A DNA stretch of 64,000 nucleotides from Lates calcarifer (lineage: Eukaryota > Chordata > Actinopteri > Centropomidae), in assembly GCF_001640805.2 (NCBI RefSeq), contig NC_066837.1, forward strand, positions 18,882,001-18,946,000, read 5' to 3'. Position 1 is the first letter of the stretch, and each line of letters begins with the position of its first letter. Below the pieces are notes generated by a model. That model made no database searches and had not been told where the DNA came from. It saw only the letters and a program-made list of their open reading frames with translations. The position numbers were made by a program, and so were the translations under genes. This document shows, one piece after another, positions 34,510 through 47,300 of the stretch.

Positions 34510-37459
34510 TTTACTTAATGACATACAGTAATATTAACATTTGTACTTTAAGATAATGTCTGTGCATTTAATGTCAGACTTTAATGCAATCATTCCAAGT
34601 AACTGAGTGTTTAGGCCTATTGTCTTCTGCTTTACCTAAAAAAGATCATTTGCAGTCAAAAACAATGTTTCGTCCATGTAGAATAAAATGTGGAGTCTGG
34701 AGCCAGATGGTTATACAGTATGTGGGCTTATCTGTTTGTCGAAACTAGGAATGAACGTGCTTCTGAGGTAACCCACCCAGTGATCAGAGCACCTCATAAT
34801 CAACAGCAGGCTGATACAGCGAGCAACGGCCTCCTGCAGCGAAAGCAAAAGTCTGATAAGATGCCACTCAGAGGCAATTAGCACGCACCAACAACAATAA
34901 CAGTCTTCCAAACTCTCAGCCAGCCCCCTCAGACATACACAGTTGACAACACCTACACACACACATTCTCTCTCTCTCTCTCTCTTGTTCTCTATGGTTT
35001 TATAGGTTGTACTTTAGTCAGGGAGGGGCTGAGTGGGTTGGAGAGGTTGTGAGAATAGCAAGGTGTCCTCTGAGCCAGCATGATATGTTTGTTCTCTTCT
35101 CTCAGCACCACCCGGGCACCACTTCAGGAAATGAGCAGCAATATACAGAGGAGCTACTTCTAATAGGTCACGTATAAGCACCATGAGAGCTGACCCTGTG
35201 GTTGACACTGTGATGGAGGAAATGAGATGAACCACAGCAGCAAGCAGCTTGATGCATGTACTGTAGTAGTCATTACTGCCATAAATACCTGATACATCGT
35301 ATTAAAAGATTTTGACCAGCGAGGGACACGACTCATCAGACACAAAAGCACTGAACAGTAGGTGAAACTCTCTCTCTTCAACTGCTTCATAGTGCCTTGA
35401 AATTTGCTTCACACATTCATGGAGCTCCTGACTCTTTATCTAGCACCATCATCAGTTTGATTTGTAATGATATTCCCATTAGCCTTTAATTTGCAGAAAC
35501 ACATGAATAAAGCTTATTGGTCAGAAATATCCAGACTAAAGGTCTCATACTGTAGAGTGTTATTCCCATGCCTTTTTTGGTTATAAAGCAGGTCTAGGTG
35601 CCACGTAAACACTGTGAAAGTATCAAAATGCTTAATCCACAGGCCTCTAAATGAGCCGTCAGCCATGTCCCCAGTCATTCAATCTCTGAGCTAGCAAGGC
35701 ACAAGACTTAGAAACACTGAAGCCAATTTATCATTGTACAGCCTTCCCAGTGAAATAATAATTGAGACCAGTGACTAAAGTTTACTATGTCTGAAATACA
35801 AGAGCAATGTTCGTCTGAATATAACTGTCTGATTGGCTCATTTCATTGCTTATTGCTTAACCTTTTCCTCAGCTGTGGCCATCACCAGTTGCATTTGCAT
35901 TTACCTGTGGTTGGACTGGCCTTGCGTCACTTAGAACACAGTCAGCCAATCAGAAGAGATGCTCAGAGACAGACACGATTCACCCTGTTCTTGCTAGAGC
36001 TCCAGAGAGAAGCATCGGAGAGGAGATGTAAAACAACAAATACAGTGTATCTTCTAATAGATATCAAAACTTCAAATAAAACACCAGAAAATATGAGACC
36101 TTTAATCTGAAAGTGTGCATACAAAGAGGTGACTGCTGCTTCTCAACAGATTACACCATCTCCTGGCACACATGACTACATCACAGCGAACACACCCCCA
36201 GGACATGTCAGATATGCCCATTGGTCTGCAATATTCAGTGTATCTCTAAAACAACGCTGCGTCTCAAGGGTTACATGGACTCCCTCTAATCGAGTCAGGC
36301 AAGTTGGTTCAGTCATTTTTCAAGAGTGCACATCACTGCTTGTGACACATATCAGTGCTCATACCATCATACTAATCCAGTTGCCTCTTTTCAAATCCCC
36401 CACAACCATGCTCCAACAACCAGGCCATGAGAATGGAGGTGACCCAATAAACCACGTCTACATATAATGAGGAGTGATTCCCCCCACTGCAGAGGGAGAG
36501 GCCTGGGCTTTCCCCCTGTCTGTTCCTCTTGGCATATCTTCAGTTCAGTGAGTGACTCAGCCCCTCTGGATGCCCCATGGCTGCTGGGTGGCAGCTGAGA
36601 AAGAGTTGAATTAAAGATGGCCTGGTGGGCCCCACAAGCTGCTTCTCTTCCCCTGGTGTTTTCAAGATGCTGGCTTTTGCTGCTGGTCATGTTACAGGTC
36701 ACAACAGACCTCTGAGAAGAGATGTCCACTTAATAATACCAATGACTCACACAACAGGGATAAATACATTAAATAATAATACATACAGCTCAGCCACAGC
36801 ATTAAAACAGGTTGTGGCTGATCAGTGTCTGGTAAAAGCAGCATGTATTATACGTAATAGACTGTACCTGCTGCCGACCTAATCAGTTTCTCAATGGAGA
36901 GAAACTTAATCCACCAGAATTAATTAATTCATAAATCATTTAAATAATCTTTTATGCCAACATGCCAAAAGTTTACTGGTTTCAGTAGCTAAAATGTGAA
37001 TATTTGCTGGTTTTCTTCGTCTTTAATGACAGTAAATTGAATTTATTTGGGTTTTGGACCACTGGTCAGACAAAACAAGCAATTTGAAAAAGTCAGCTTT
37101 GGGGTACTTTGGAGAAATTGTGATGAGCATTTGTCACTTTTGTCAAGATTGTTTGTGTATAGAAAAAAACGGGACAAAGCATGTATGTTTCCACTGATTT
37201 AACATGAAATTATTTTTCAGACCTGCTGAATAGGAACAAATGAAGCATGGAGAGAGTGGTAGGGACACAAAGCTGGCCCTATTTATCTTACATAGAAATG
37301 GATAGTGGGTGTACAGGGCAATCATTTTTTTAAAATTCCTACCTTCATCCCTGTCTCCATCTGAATAGAACAGTAATGACAGTGCTTTCTAGCCATGCTA
37401 GCGGGGTGGCTCTAGGGAAGCATGTCTTTCTGTCGGTCTGTCGCCTGTGAGCCACCATA

Positions 37460-37860
37460 TTGTGGAATATCATAGTAACTATTGCCACGAAATTTACTAC
37501 AGATATTTATGGTGCCCAGAGGATGAATCCCACTGACTTTGGCGATCTCCTGACTTTTCTTGTAGTGATACCATGAAGTTGACATTTGTGGTTTTTGTGT
37601 GAAATGTCTCAACATCTATCTACCCCCAGGATGAATCGTCATGACTTTTCACCCAGCCCCCTTCATCATGTCAACATTTTAACATGTCCAATACTTTATA
37701 CTACTACATTACAATGGCGATCATGACATACCTGATAAGCATCAGCATATTAGCATTGCCACTATGAGCATGTTAGCATGCTGACATTAGCATTTAACTT
37801 GAAACATGGCTCTGCCGTCTACCTCACAGAGCTGCTACCATGGCTTTAGAGTCTTATGTA
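37460..37860 (+). repeat. dispersed repeat family A, longest copy
   Basis: This copy links the blocks seen singly elsewhere: 'cacgaaatttactacagat', 'atggtgcccagaggatgaat', 'cccactgactttggcgatct', 'tgaagttgacatttgtggtt', then 'atgagcatgttagcatgctg', 'acattagcattta' and 'cacagagctgctaccatgg'. It gives the order of the family. Ends are not clear and no inverted terminal repeats or tail were seen. Confidence 0.75.
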
Positions 37861-40800
37861 GAATCCCACTGTCAATTTCCACAGTGGCTAGTCTAAAGAT
37901 GATTGAGACTGATTTTGCATAAAATTACACAGAATGATATGATACTCCATGAAGCACCCTGGCAGCGACAACTTTATTAGTTTTAAATGATAAATGTCAC
38001 AGTATGTGGCTGTGTATTTCTCATGGTTGTCACCAATAAACCTCTCATTTCAGAGCTTGAAATGTTTCATTGTTTGCCAGCGAGAGACAGGTTTGCATAA
38101 CTCTTATATAATTATGGCAGCGCCTTGACAAAGGGGGTGGGCATCTGAAGAAACAGAGCAGAATTAAGGGGCAACTGAAGGAGAGCCAGGCAGACAGGCG
38201 AAACCTTTCTGCAAGCCATCAGTGCTAAGCGACCCAGACGGGGAATCTGTCATGTTGGATGCCAATGCTAACTAAATGCTGAGGTATATGACATTCCTTC
38301 CTCCCACTCCGTTATCTGTCAGTGTGTGTGCGTGAAGGGTGGTGATAGGGCAGAGACAGGCTCGGTGAGTATATGTTACATAAGCAAAAATTAGGTTAAT
38401 GTATTGACCGTATTGATATGCACTGACTTGACATCTGTGCTGCATCGCCCTAACAACGGATAAAAGCTGCTTATCAGTTATTAAGCTTCTGTCAATGGTC
38501 TCATGTTCAGGAGATGAAACCAGATGGTGAGGAATGCCAGTGATGGCAATTAGTGCAAACTGGGGCATGTGTGCAGAAAGTACGCAGTGAAAACTCGCTT
38601 GTTTTCATTGCCCTTCTGAGATGAAACCTCTCAAAGCTCCACGCTTCGAGCACCGTATGGGAGTGACAGCACTGTCTCTTAAAACCCATGAAAAACACCA
38701 TATGCAGGGACGGCCCTCTTCCCCCCTTCAAGGCCACGCAGCAATAGAGCTCACAGCTGGAGAACGGTGGAAGTGAGAATCTACTGTCTCCATTCATGGC
38801 TCCTCTCCCGCTCCTCAGCTGTGCCATTTTCAATCAATAGCTTTTAGGAAATCAGCATCTACCCTGCAGTTTGAAATGAAAGGCCTCTTTTGTTGTGAAG
38901 CAGATAGTGTGTATAATGATCTCACGCTGAAGAAACACGCACGTTTTTCAGAGGCATTTTTTCTCCCCCCGTTGCAGCAAATTACATAATATGTTCATGT
39001 TCAAAGTAAAGCCTGAATGTCTTTGGAGGGAAAAGCTGCATTCACAGCCAAAGTAGGAATTAAGGTGATGCCTACCTATCTTCTGGTGTGAAGTGGAGGA
39101 AAAGCAGTGCGTTTTAGAAGCACAAGACTTACATGTGAATAAGATCATCTCGTTTCCCCTCTGGCTCCAGGTGTTTACTGGGACCACTAATTCCCATTTG
39201 CATATATGCTTACCTCCTCCTCCTACTCCTCCCACTCCCCTTCCCCTCACTGTGGATCATGTGCCAGCGCCTGGAGCAGAACAGGAACGCAAGAATGACT
39301 TGATTTGACCAAGGAGAGGTCTGACAACTTCTTTATTATTCCCTCAAAGCATTATACTCCTCTGAGACACCACTGTTGCAATGATAAAGATAAATGATGT
39401 TGCCAATAATTGATTTTACTGTGGCACTGATGACAAAATACAGAGGCATGGCTGTGGTGCACATTGCACCAGTACTGGAGAAGTAATCAAATCCTTTACT
39501 TAAAATAGGATGTCCACTGTAAAAAATAATGCAAAGTTGCTGGTGGCCTACTATGAAAATGCATCATATTGTTGTATAGTATGAGCATTTGAACACATTA
39601 ATTATTTTTTAAAAAAAAGCAATAATTCTCAGTGAGATGTGCTGAAGTAAAGATATAATGTCTCATAAAAGAATCAGAGGGTCAGTGCCTTAGAAACTGT
39701 ACTTGACATCCTGAGATCATTGTGCTGAGTTAATTTCTGCTTTGTGCAGATGCCATAGACATTAACTATTTAGTGCAGCACAGCTTCATCTGGAGTTTAA
39801 TTACAGTTTTTACTGGATTGCAAGCTGTTTTTAAGAATAACTGGAAAAGATTCTAGTTTCAAACCAAATGCATTATGGCATGGTGAGCATGAGCTGCATT
39901 TTTCTGAATCCAACATCACCATCTGTTGGTCGACTAATGCACCTGCTCCAGTTTGATAATGACTAGAAAAACTGTCAAAGTAGGAAGAAAAAAAATGAAA
40001 ATTATAAGCAAAATGTGCCGAAAGTGGTATACTATATTACTGAATTCCTATTATTGTCCAGTAAGAAGCTTTTTCATACTGTAGCTGGTCAAAATGCAGC
40101 TAATGTGAATCACCATACAATATACTGTTGAGTAATTTACTATATTACAACACATTATATTCTAAAGGCTCATCATACAGCATGTTTGTGTGCAGAATCT
40201 AAATCTGCAAAGTGACTAGTAGCTGTACAATATTTCCTTCTTAACCGTAGCAAAGGGGAATAACTGATAAAATGGAAATTCCCAAGTAAAGTATAAGAAC
40301 CTCAAAGCTGTATTTATTTTCTTTCTACCACCACACTGAGCTGTGTGTGTGGGCGTAATGTCAGTACAGGTACAGTGTTTCCTGCCTGATAACTGTAGTG
40401 GTCAGTATTTATAGAGTTGGGATTTATTAAAATGCATTTGCTCTGTGGGGATTTCGTTTCTCTCTGTGCCGCAGAGACAATCGTTCTTCTAGATTGATTC
40501 ATTCTGTCCAGCTGATGCCCACCACACAGTTATCATTGTGACCATCTAAGGAAATGAAGCTAAACTGAACTGAAATAATTTAAACCAGGTCACGAATCTC
40601 TGTATATTATCCCTCCACAAATTAATGATTTCTATCTTGTCATTTTCTCCTCTTGCAGGCCTCCTCATATAGAAGTCCTGTGTTCTGATTTTTAATGACA
40701 TATTTAAAGACTCTATTGTGATGAAATGAACATTTCATCACACTTTTTTTTCTCATCATAGTTAACATTAATCAAAGTGCATTTATACTCATGTGCTAAA

Positions 40801-41028
40801 CTTAAACAAGGAGCCACACTGTCTGCCTCTAATCATCTGTGGTCATTTGTTGCTGTAGTTTCTGATAAAATTTTACATCAATATTCAAAAATCCATCATA
40901 GAGGAGGCAGACCAACCACTCTCTTACTTGTGAAATTTATTCAATTTCTAAAGTAGATTTTATTGCTACCTATACTAATATGTTAACTTTGAGACAAAAT
41001 ATTTTAGAAAGTGGAAGTGAGTGCAATA

Positions 41029-42577
41029 TACAGGTGCATCTCAAAAAAATTTTAATATCATGAAAAAGTTCAATATTTTTTGTCAGTTAATTCAGAAAGT
41101 GGAAACTGTACATATTCTAGACTCATTACATGTAAACTAAAATGTTTCAAGCATTTCTTTTTATTTTAATGTTGATGATTACAGTCTACAGCTAAGAAAA
41201 ACTGAAAATAATATATCTCAAAATATTAGAATATCTCATTTGGAGTTTAAGTAAATCACTATTTACGCAATATAAATACCATGAATCTCTCAGTCTGGTT
41301 CAGTATACCCAACCACAATCATGGGTAAGACTGCTGACTTGACAGCTGTCCATAAGACTCTCACTGACACCCTCCACAAGGAGGGTAAGCCACAGAAGAT
41401 CATCGCTGGAAGGGCTGGCTGTTTGCAGAGTGCTGTATCGAAGCATATTCATGGAAAGGTGACTGGAAAAGTGTGGCAGGAAAAAGTGCACAGGCAACAG
41501 GGATGACTGCAGCCTTGAGAAGATTGTCATGCAAGGCCAATTCAAGAACTTAGGCAAGCTTCATAAGGAGTAGGACTGAAGCTGGAGTCAGTGCATCAAG
41601 AGCCACCACACACAGATGAGTCCGGGAAATGGGCTACAAGTGTTGCCTTCCTTGTGTCAAGCCACTCCTGAACCATAGACAATGTCAGAAGCATTTTACC
41701 TGGGCTAGGGAGAAAAAGGACTGGACTGCTGCTCAGTGGTCCAAAGTCCTCTTTTCAGATGAAAGTAAATTTTGCGTTTCATTTGGAAATCAAGGCCCCA
41801 GAGTCTGGAGGATGAGTGGAGAGGCACAGAATCCAAGATGCTTGAAGTGTGAAGTTTCCACAGTCAGTGATGATTTGGGGTGCCATGTCATCTGCTCGTG
41901 TTGGTTCACTGTGTTTTATCAGGTCCAAAGTCAATGCAGCTGTCTACCAAGAGATCTCAGAGCACTTCAGACTTCTTTCTGCTGAAGAGCTTTATGGAGA
42001 TGCTGACTTCCTTTTCAAGCAGGACTTGCCAAAACCGGTAACTGGTTTGTTGATCATGGGATTACTGTGCTTGATTGGCCAAGCCAACTCGCCTGACCTG
42101 AACCCCATAGACAATCTATGGTGTATTGTCAAGAGGAGGATCAGAGACACCAGACCCAACAATACAGATGAGCTGAAGGCCGCTATCAAAGCAACCTGGG
42201 CTTCCATAACACCTCAGCAGTGCCACAGGCTTATCGCTTCCATGCCACGCCACACTGAGGCAGTAATTCATGTAAAAGGAGCCCCAATCAAGTATTGAGT
42301 GCATAAATGAACATACCTTACAGAAGTTTGACATTTCTACATTATAAATCCTTTGTTTGATTGATGAATTATGAAATATTATAATATTTTGAGATACTGT
42401 ATTTTTGATTTTCATGAGTTATAAGCCATAATCATCAAAATTAAAACAAAAAAGGCTTGACATATTTCACTTTGTGTGTAATTAACCTAGAATATATGAA
42501 AGTTACACTTTTTGAATTAAATTACCAACAAAAATGAACTTTTCCACAGTATTATAATTTTTTGAGATACACCTGTA
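41029..42577 (+). mobile_element. Tc1-like DNA transposon, full length but decayed
   Basis: The ends are matching inverted repeats: TACAGGTGCATCTCAAAA at 41029 and, on the minus strand from 42577, TACAGGTGTATCTCAAAA. TA dinucleotides flank both (41027-41028, 42578-42579), the Tc1/mariner target duplication. Similarity of the two ends continues inward, with diverged matches such as 'aaaagttca' and 'tattctag', for some 100-200 bases, so this is a long-inverted-repeat type. The 1549-base length is normal for the superfamily. The internal transposase is broken, so the copy should be non-autonomous. Confidence 0.93.
41321..42298 (+). pseudogene. Tc1-like transposase, frameshifted remnant
   Basis: Tc1 transposases bind the inverted repeats with paired helix-turn-helix domains and cut with a DDE/D catalytic triad. 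Here the N-terminal part opens at MGKTADLT and stops near 41506; the middle (41629-41985) carries the first catalytic Asp in VLFSDESKF; the C-terminal part lies in another frame (41849-42298) with FKQD (second Asp), a deletion after it, and NSPDLNPIDNLW, where Asp replaces the usual Glu. At least one stop and one frameshift separate these parts. It ends GAPIKY, the typical C-terminus. It cannot be functional as it stands. Confidence 0.9.
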
Positions 42578-43750
42578 TAAGTATAGAAATTATATGTGAT
42601 TATCTGATTCTGGCTCCATGTAAATCTGTATTTGTCAGAATATATTAGGGTCATAACGCCCTTTTTGCTTGTTAATATGGTCTTGTTAGAGGTGCTGTAT
42701 GTTAGTTTTGCTATTGCCACATAGCCAACATCAGCATTAACAGCTGTTTACCAGTCTAGAAGAAATTAAGTTAGCATGCTAGCTAGCCTTGGCTTGGTTG
42801 TCCTGTCTCATCACTTTCTGATAGTGACTCACTGTGGTGTCCAGACTGCCCTGAAGAAGCAGCACTGCTCACAGAGCATATTCTTCGCCTCTGAAACTCT
42901 TGGCAAGTGACCATTACCACCACCTGTGCCAACTTCCCCTCATGGTCCAACATGAAGTAATAATTAAGTTTACAATAAAAATAATAGCAACACTTTGCAA
43001 GCTATTTTGTCAGGAGAGAATACAGTTCTAGTTGCTTACACAGTGAACCAAGTGGTATAATATAACACAGGTTTATGGATAGAACTTCACAATATTGCAC
43101 TTGTGTGTTTTCTCCAATAACAGACCACAGCGTCTGCTGTGAAAAAAGTCTATATTTTAGCTTTTTTCATTACGTTTTTACAAACGTATCAAATGTTGAT
43201 TTTTCATGACAGATTTTCATCGATAAAGAATTGAGTAAATGCCTGACACCACAAGGAGGCAGTATACCACCTCTTTTCCGCGGACAGAACTAGTGAACAG
43301 CAGTAAAGTTCAATGGAAACTACAGCCCCGTGGAAATGTGTCAAGTCACAAAAAAAAAAAAAAACAACCACTCAAAAAATGTGGTGCCCTTAAAAATAAA
43401 AGTATGAATTTGTCCAATGGTAAATTGCTCTCAATGATTTATGGCAGTAGTTTTTGCGTAAATTCTTCTGACTAACTGTGCATCAACTAGCTTGAGCTAA
43501 CTGATAAAATACATGATAAAAATGCACAGACTGCATAAACAGTGGGAGGAAAGTGGGGCTAATGTAGGCCCAGTGGCACAAATATCAAATTCTTGGTCAG
43601 TTTAGCTTACTTTGCCACTTTAATGTGCGTGAATTTAAATAAGGTTAAACATTTATACACTAAGTAAATAAGTAGTGGAATCAGAATAGCAAAATATGAA
43701 TTATCCACATGTTGCTAAAAACTCCCAAAGATCTGAGGTCAGTATATGTG
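42578..43750. other. intergenic DNA between the Tc1 element and sphk1
   Basis: No exon is seen. It includes a 14-A run near 43351 and a 'gttagcatgctagctagcc' stretch (42770-42790) typical of dispersed fish repeats. The sequence becomes CpG-richer towards 43780. Confidence 0.55.
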
Positions 43751-43918
43751 GCTCTTATTTTGAAATGGACCGGATGGCGTGTTTGATTTCATTACGCTTG
43801 ACACCGGTCCGTTCAGTTGCAGTCGTGTGCTCTCCACTCTGCTCGCATCATTCAGACGGGTAGCTATGTGATAGTGTGGCTACGTCCCGGTGTCCCCAAA
43901 GTCCGGCGTCCGCTCAGG
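43751..43918 (+). promoter_or_regulatory. sphk1: sphk1 promoter / 5' UTR region, CpG-rich
   Basis: CpG density rises sharply here and stays high through the first coding exon, as for a CpG-island promoter without a TATA box. 'cgctcag|g' directly before the ATG could be a 3' splice site of a 5' UTR intron, but its pyrimidine tract is poor. An upstream frame runs into the ATG without a stop from 43817 but holds an earlier ATG at that point. Confidence 0.45.
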
Positions 43919-44342
43919 ATGGATCAGAGGAGATCCGAACCGGACCGCAACACCGGCAGCAGCCCGGTCACGTTGTACGGGGAATTCACGGTAACTGGTA
44001 ACCGAAAAGTCAGGTGTGCCGTGAGCCTGACCGAGAAGGACCTCGTTGTCCAGAGGCTTACGTCGGCACCTGTCGGGCGGAACAAGGTGGTGCTCAGTCT
44101 CAAGGACTGTGTCGGCTGCCGGGCTTTCCGGGAAGATGATAATGCGGACCCGGCGGCGTACTTATCAGCCTACTTTTACCCGCTCAAACGGCGCTGGATG
44201 AGTTCCGGAGTGGCACGGCAGAGAGTGGAGTACTGCTTTCGGCTCGCTGCGCTCCAGGACCCGCGCGCCAACCAGGATGAAGCGGAGAAATGGGCTCGCG
44301 CTGTCCGAGAACGTTCTGGCCGGCAACAGTATCTAAGAGACG
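43919..44342 (+). CDS. sphk1: sphk1 exon encoding the N-terminal domain (residues 1-141)
   Basis: The ATG at 43919 begins MDQRRSEPDRN; in-frame sequence upstream is unlike SPHK proteins, so this start is chosen. The exon is GC-rich with many CpG, in contrast with the intron that follows. The donor GACG|GTGAGT leaves phase 1. Confidence 0.88.
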
Positions 44343-47300
44343 GTGAGTGTTCGTTAGCAACGGGGGGTTACTTTGTTTGTTATATATGACAAAAAATATT
44401 TTAATATACTTGGTGTTTGGACTGTAGATCGAATAAAACAAGCAATTTGAATACATCTTATTGAACTGTGATTCCAGGCATTTTAAACGTTTCATGGACA
44501 TAGGACAATTGATGATAATAATATTTGATCGTTAAGTTATATAAAAATGCACCATATAGGCACAATACTGAAATATTAAATGCTAGACTGGATCTTAACT
44601 TAGGGCCACTTTACAAGATACCTCAAGATAAGGTATGCAGGCATTGTCTTAAAGCCTATATCACTCCACTGTATGGTATGCTTTAGTGGTGCATTGCATA
44701 TTAACACACAGCTATTTAATTAGCAAGCAAAGACATTTGCAATTAATTAAATCACCATAAACTAATTGAACCAGGAGTCTTCATGCCCTATGTGGGTCTG
44801 AGGCCTTGGGGTGGTTGCTGTTTTTGCCTGGTTGGTCTGTAATCCAGCCTTCTGTTAGATACCAGTTGTTTGAACTTAACAGCCTGAAGGGATGTTTAGT
44901 CTGACTTTACTACCAACTCCAAGAACTGGAACTTGAGGGTATTTTGCTTTAAAAATGACTTAAGTGATTAACGTGCTATCAAAATAGTTGTGGATTATTT
45001 GTCTGTTAATTGATTGTTTCAGCTGCTGTTTTGTTATTCAGTTAGGGAAGTGATCTGCATGGCCTGTTGTGAGGAGAAGTCTCATTGCTTCTCCTTTATG
45101 ATTAAATAACTGATTGGCTAAAATAGCTACTGTGGAGATACTGCAAACTACCCACAGGTGTCTTAACTTGTCTTACACTAAACTATAATCTAAATACTAA
45201 TGTAGTGTAAATGTTATTCTAGTACTCCTGTAGGTATAGGGGTGATACGACTGGCCACACATAACATCTACGTATTGAGTATCACACCCTCCTGTAGCCT
45301 TATTACTTGAATGTTTAATAATGATAAATTAGAAAGTACTATTGAGTTCCCATTGGACTGTTTCAGTCACTGTTACACAGTGATTTAAGATTGTGAAACC
45401 TGCAGTTAGGCAGTCATTTCTTGGAAAGTGGTAGCCTTTTTCTTTTGCCTGTTTCAGTCTCCTTCGAGTGACTCAAACTGTGTGTAACAGTGTTAATTAT
45501 AACATTTAATAATTTCATAGTGATGTTTCCTGGTTTATTCTCATATGAAGTTTTCATGAAGTTAATTTTGCCTCACTGCTGTCTAATTAGATAATAGTAG
45601 TTTTCTGTACAGGACTGGTTTCTTGTCACTGTTTCAGCTGTGCCTTTGTTGGAGGCTATTATGAATAAAATGAATAAAACACTAAGACTAGACCAAGTCA
45701 CATTTCAGTAACACCAGAATTCAAACAAACCCTTTTAATTTCAGTCTTTTTAAAAAAATTTATTTAACCTTGATGTAACCAAGAGGTCTGTTGAGATATA
45801 TAATTTCTTTTATAAAAAAGACCTGGCTAAAATGGCAGTGGAAGATGGCACATATTTGCACATCATTAATTTACAAGAGACCTGAGAGATGTTAGAGATA
45901 AAACTTGAGTATGAAAAACAATTACATTCTTCATGAAACATGAATGTGACTGTTGCCTGATATGAATCCAGCATTTCCAGATGTTTATCTTGTTCATTTT
46001 TCCAAACCCAGGGTGCATAATAAGAGAAAGCAGTTTTATCAGGTTTCCAGCTGACTCTAGAGACTCTAAAGATGATCCATCCAGATGATCTGGCCTCATA
46101 GCTGTAGAAGAAAGCATTTCACCCAAGTAAACAGGAAGATTACTGAGGACAGCTTTAAAAGGTACACTCTTGGTGAAGTCCATCCAGTTAATTACAGTGA
46201 TGAGTTCTTCTCCCAACTCCCAAGAAAACAGTCAACAGTAAACAGTCTGATGGGTTATCACCATCATCTAAAATGGTAAATGGACTGTACTTATATAGTG
46301 CTTTTCTAGTCGTATCGACCACTCAAAGCGCTTTACACTACACGTCACATTCACCCATTCACACACACATTCTTACAACGCTTGCACTACGCACAAAGTG
46401 CTCTAGCACATTCACACATCAATGTTACAAACATTGGGGGCAACGTGGGGTTCAGTATCTTGCCCAAGGATACTTTGGCACGGACTAGAAGAGCCGGGGA
46501 TCGAACCGATGACCCTCCGATTAGTGGGTCTACCTCCTAAGCCACAAATGAAGTTTGAAGTTTTAAGACTGATGTTATCTGTCTTTTGGTCAGAACAGTT
46601 TCTAGGGAAAGTCACAATTTTGTTTTGCACATTTCTGGCTAATTTGAAGCTTAAAATGATAATGGAGTGTGTTGATGCAGCTTGAGATCAGTAAAAGCCT
46701 GACTCTGTATACAGTTCATTAAAGAGACGTGAAAAGCTTGAAGCAGTATTACAGCTGTTGAATTCATATTAATGTCAAGAGGTTTTTCCTGTAACTGTAT
46801 TCTCGTCTCTTATCAGCTCTGGTTTGTCACAGGATATTTTGTTACCTTTCACCCACTGCTCATATGAATTAAACAATAGGACTGGTGTGGTATGGAGAGT
46901 CACATTTCAGTAACTCCAATCTGCAAACAAACAGTTTTAACACGAAAGACACCTGAGAAACACAAGGCAGTATTACCACTATTGAGTTCATGTAATGCCA
47001 AGAGGTATAATAACTCCACTGGGAAATATTCTATAATTGGAGATTTCTAAAGATAATTTATCTCATTATTTGTCCTCCTCACCAAGCCATCCTGGTTCAA
47101 TGAAAAAAACCAAAATGCAATTCTTTGCCTCACACAAACTTTCTCCTTACACACAGACATGGTATCACTGGCACACTGTGACCCAGATAGCTCCTCCTCA
47201 TTTACACAAAATTATTTTTAACAAGAGAAAATATGCGGCAATTCTACAATGCCCATCATTGTCAGAAGGGGTAACTGCAGATGTAGTAATCCTAGACAGT

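Larger units (their letters stand above)
31857..41028. other. intergenic region between the orphan gene and the Tc1 element
   Basis: No exon is recognised. It contains family A repeat copies (33890-34200 minus, 37460-37860 plus), a CT run (34967-34984) and an AP-1-like palindrome (34486-34509). Two stretches, about 32490-33330 and 38080-38880, are less AT-rich and free of simple repeats, the sort of sequence in which conserved noncoding elements are often found; that is only a guess here. Confidence 0.6.

Noticed and set aside
35100..35165. Exon-like segment after TTCTCTTCTCTCAG
   Set aside because: The frame stops within about 20 codons, there is no partner exon and no known protein match.
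36391..36729. 112-codon minus-strand frame, overlapping another on the plus strand
   Set aside because: Both strands are open by chance in moderately GC-rich sequence; neither translation resembles a protein family.
43239..43475. 78-codon plus-strand frame upstream of sphk1
   Set aside because: Contains a translated A-run (poly-Lys) and sequence typical of dispersed fish repeats; no homologue recognised.
45866..46216. 116-codon minus-strand open frame next to the SINE
   Set aside because: No family recognised, no splice or promoter context; it lies in a repeat-rich patch and may be part of an old repeat.
46490..46552. tRNA gene candidate from the perfect B box
   Set aside because: The tRNA fold is not maintained and the segment continues into a SINE body, so it is a SINE head and not a tRNA gene.
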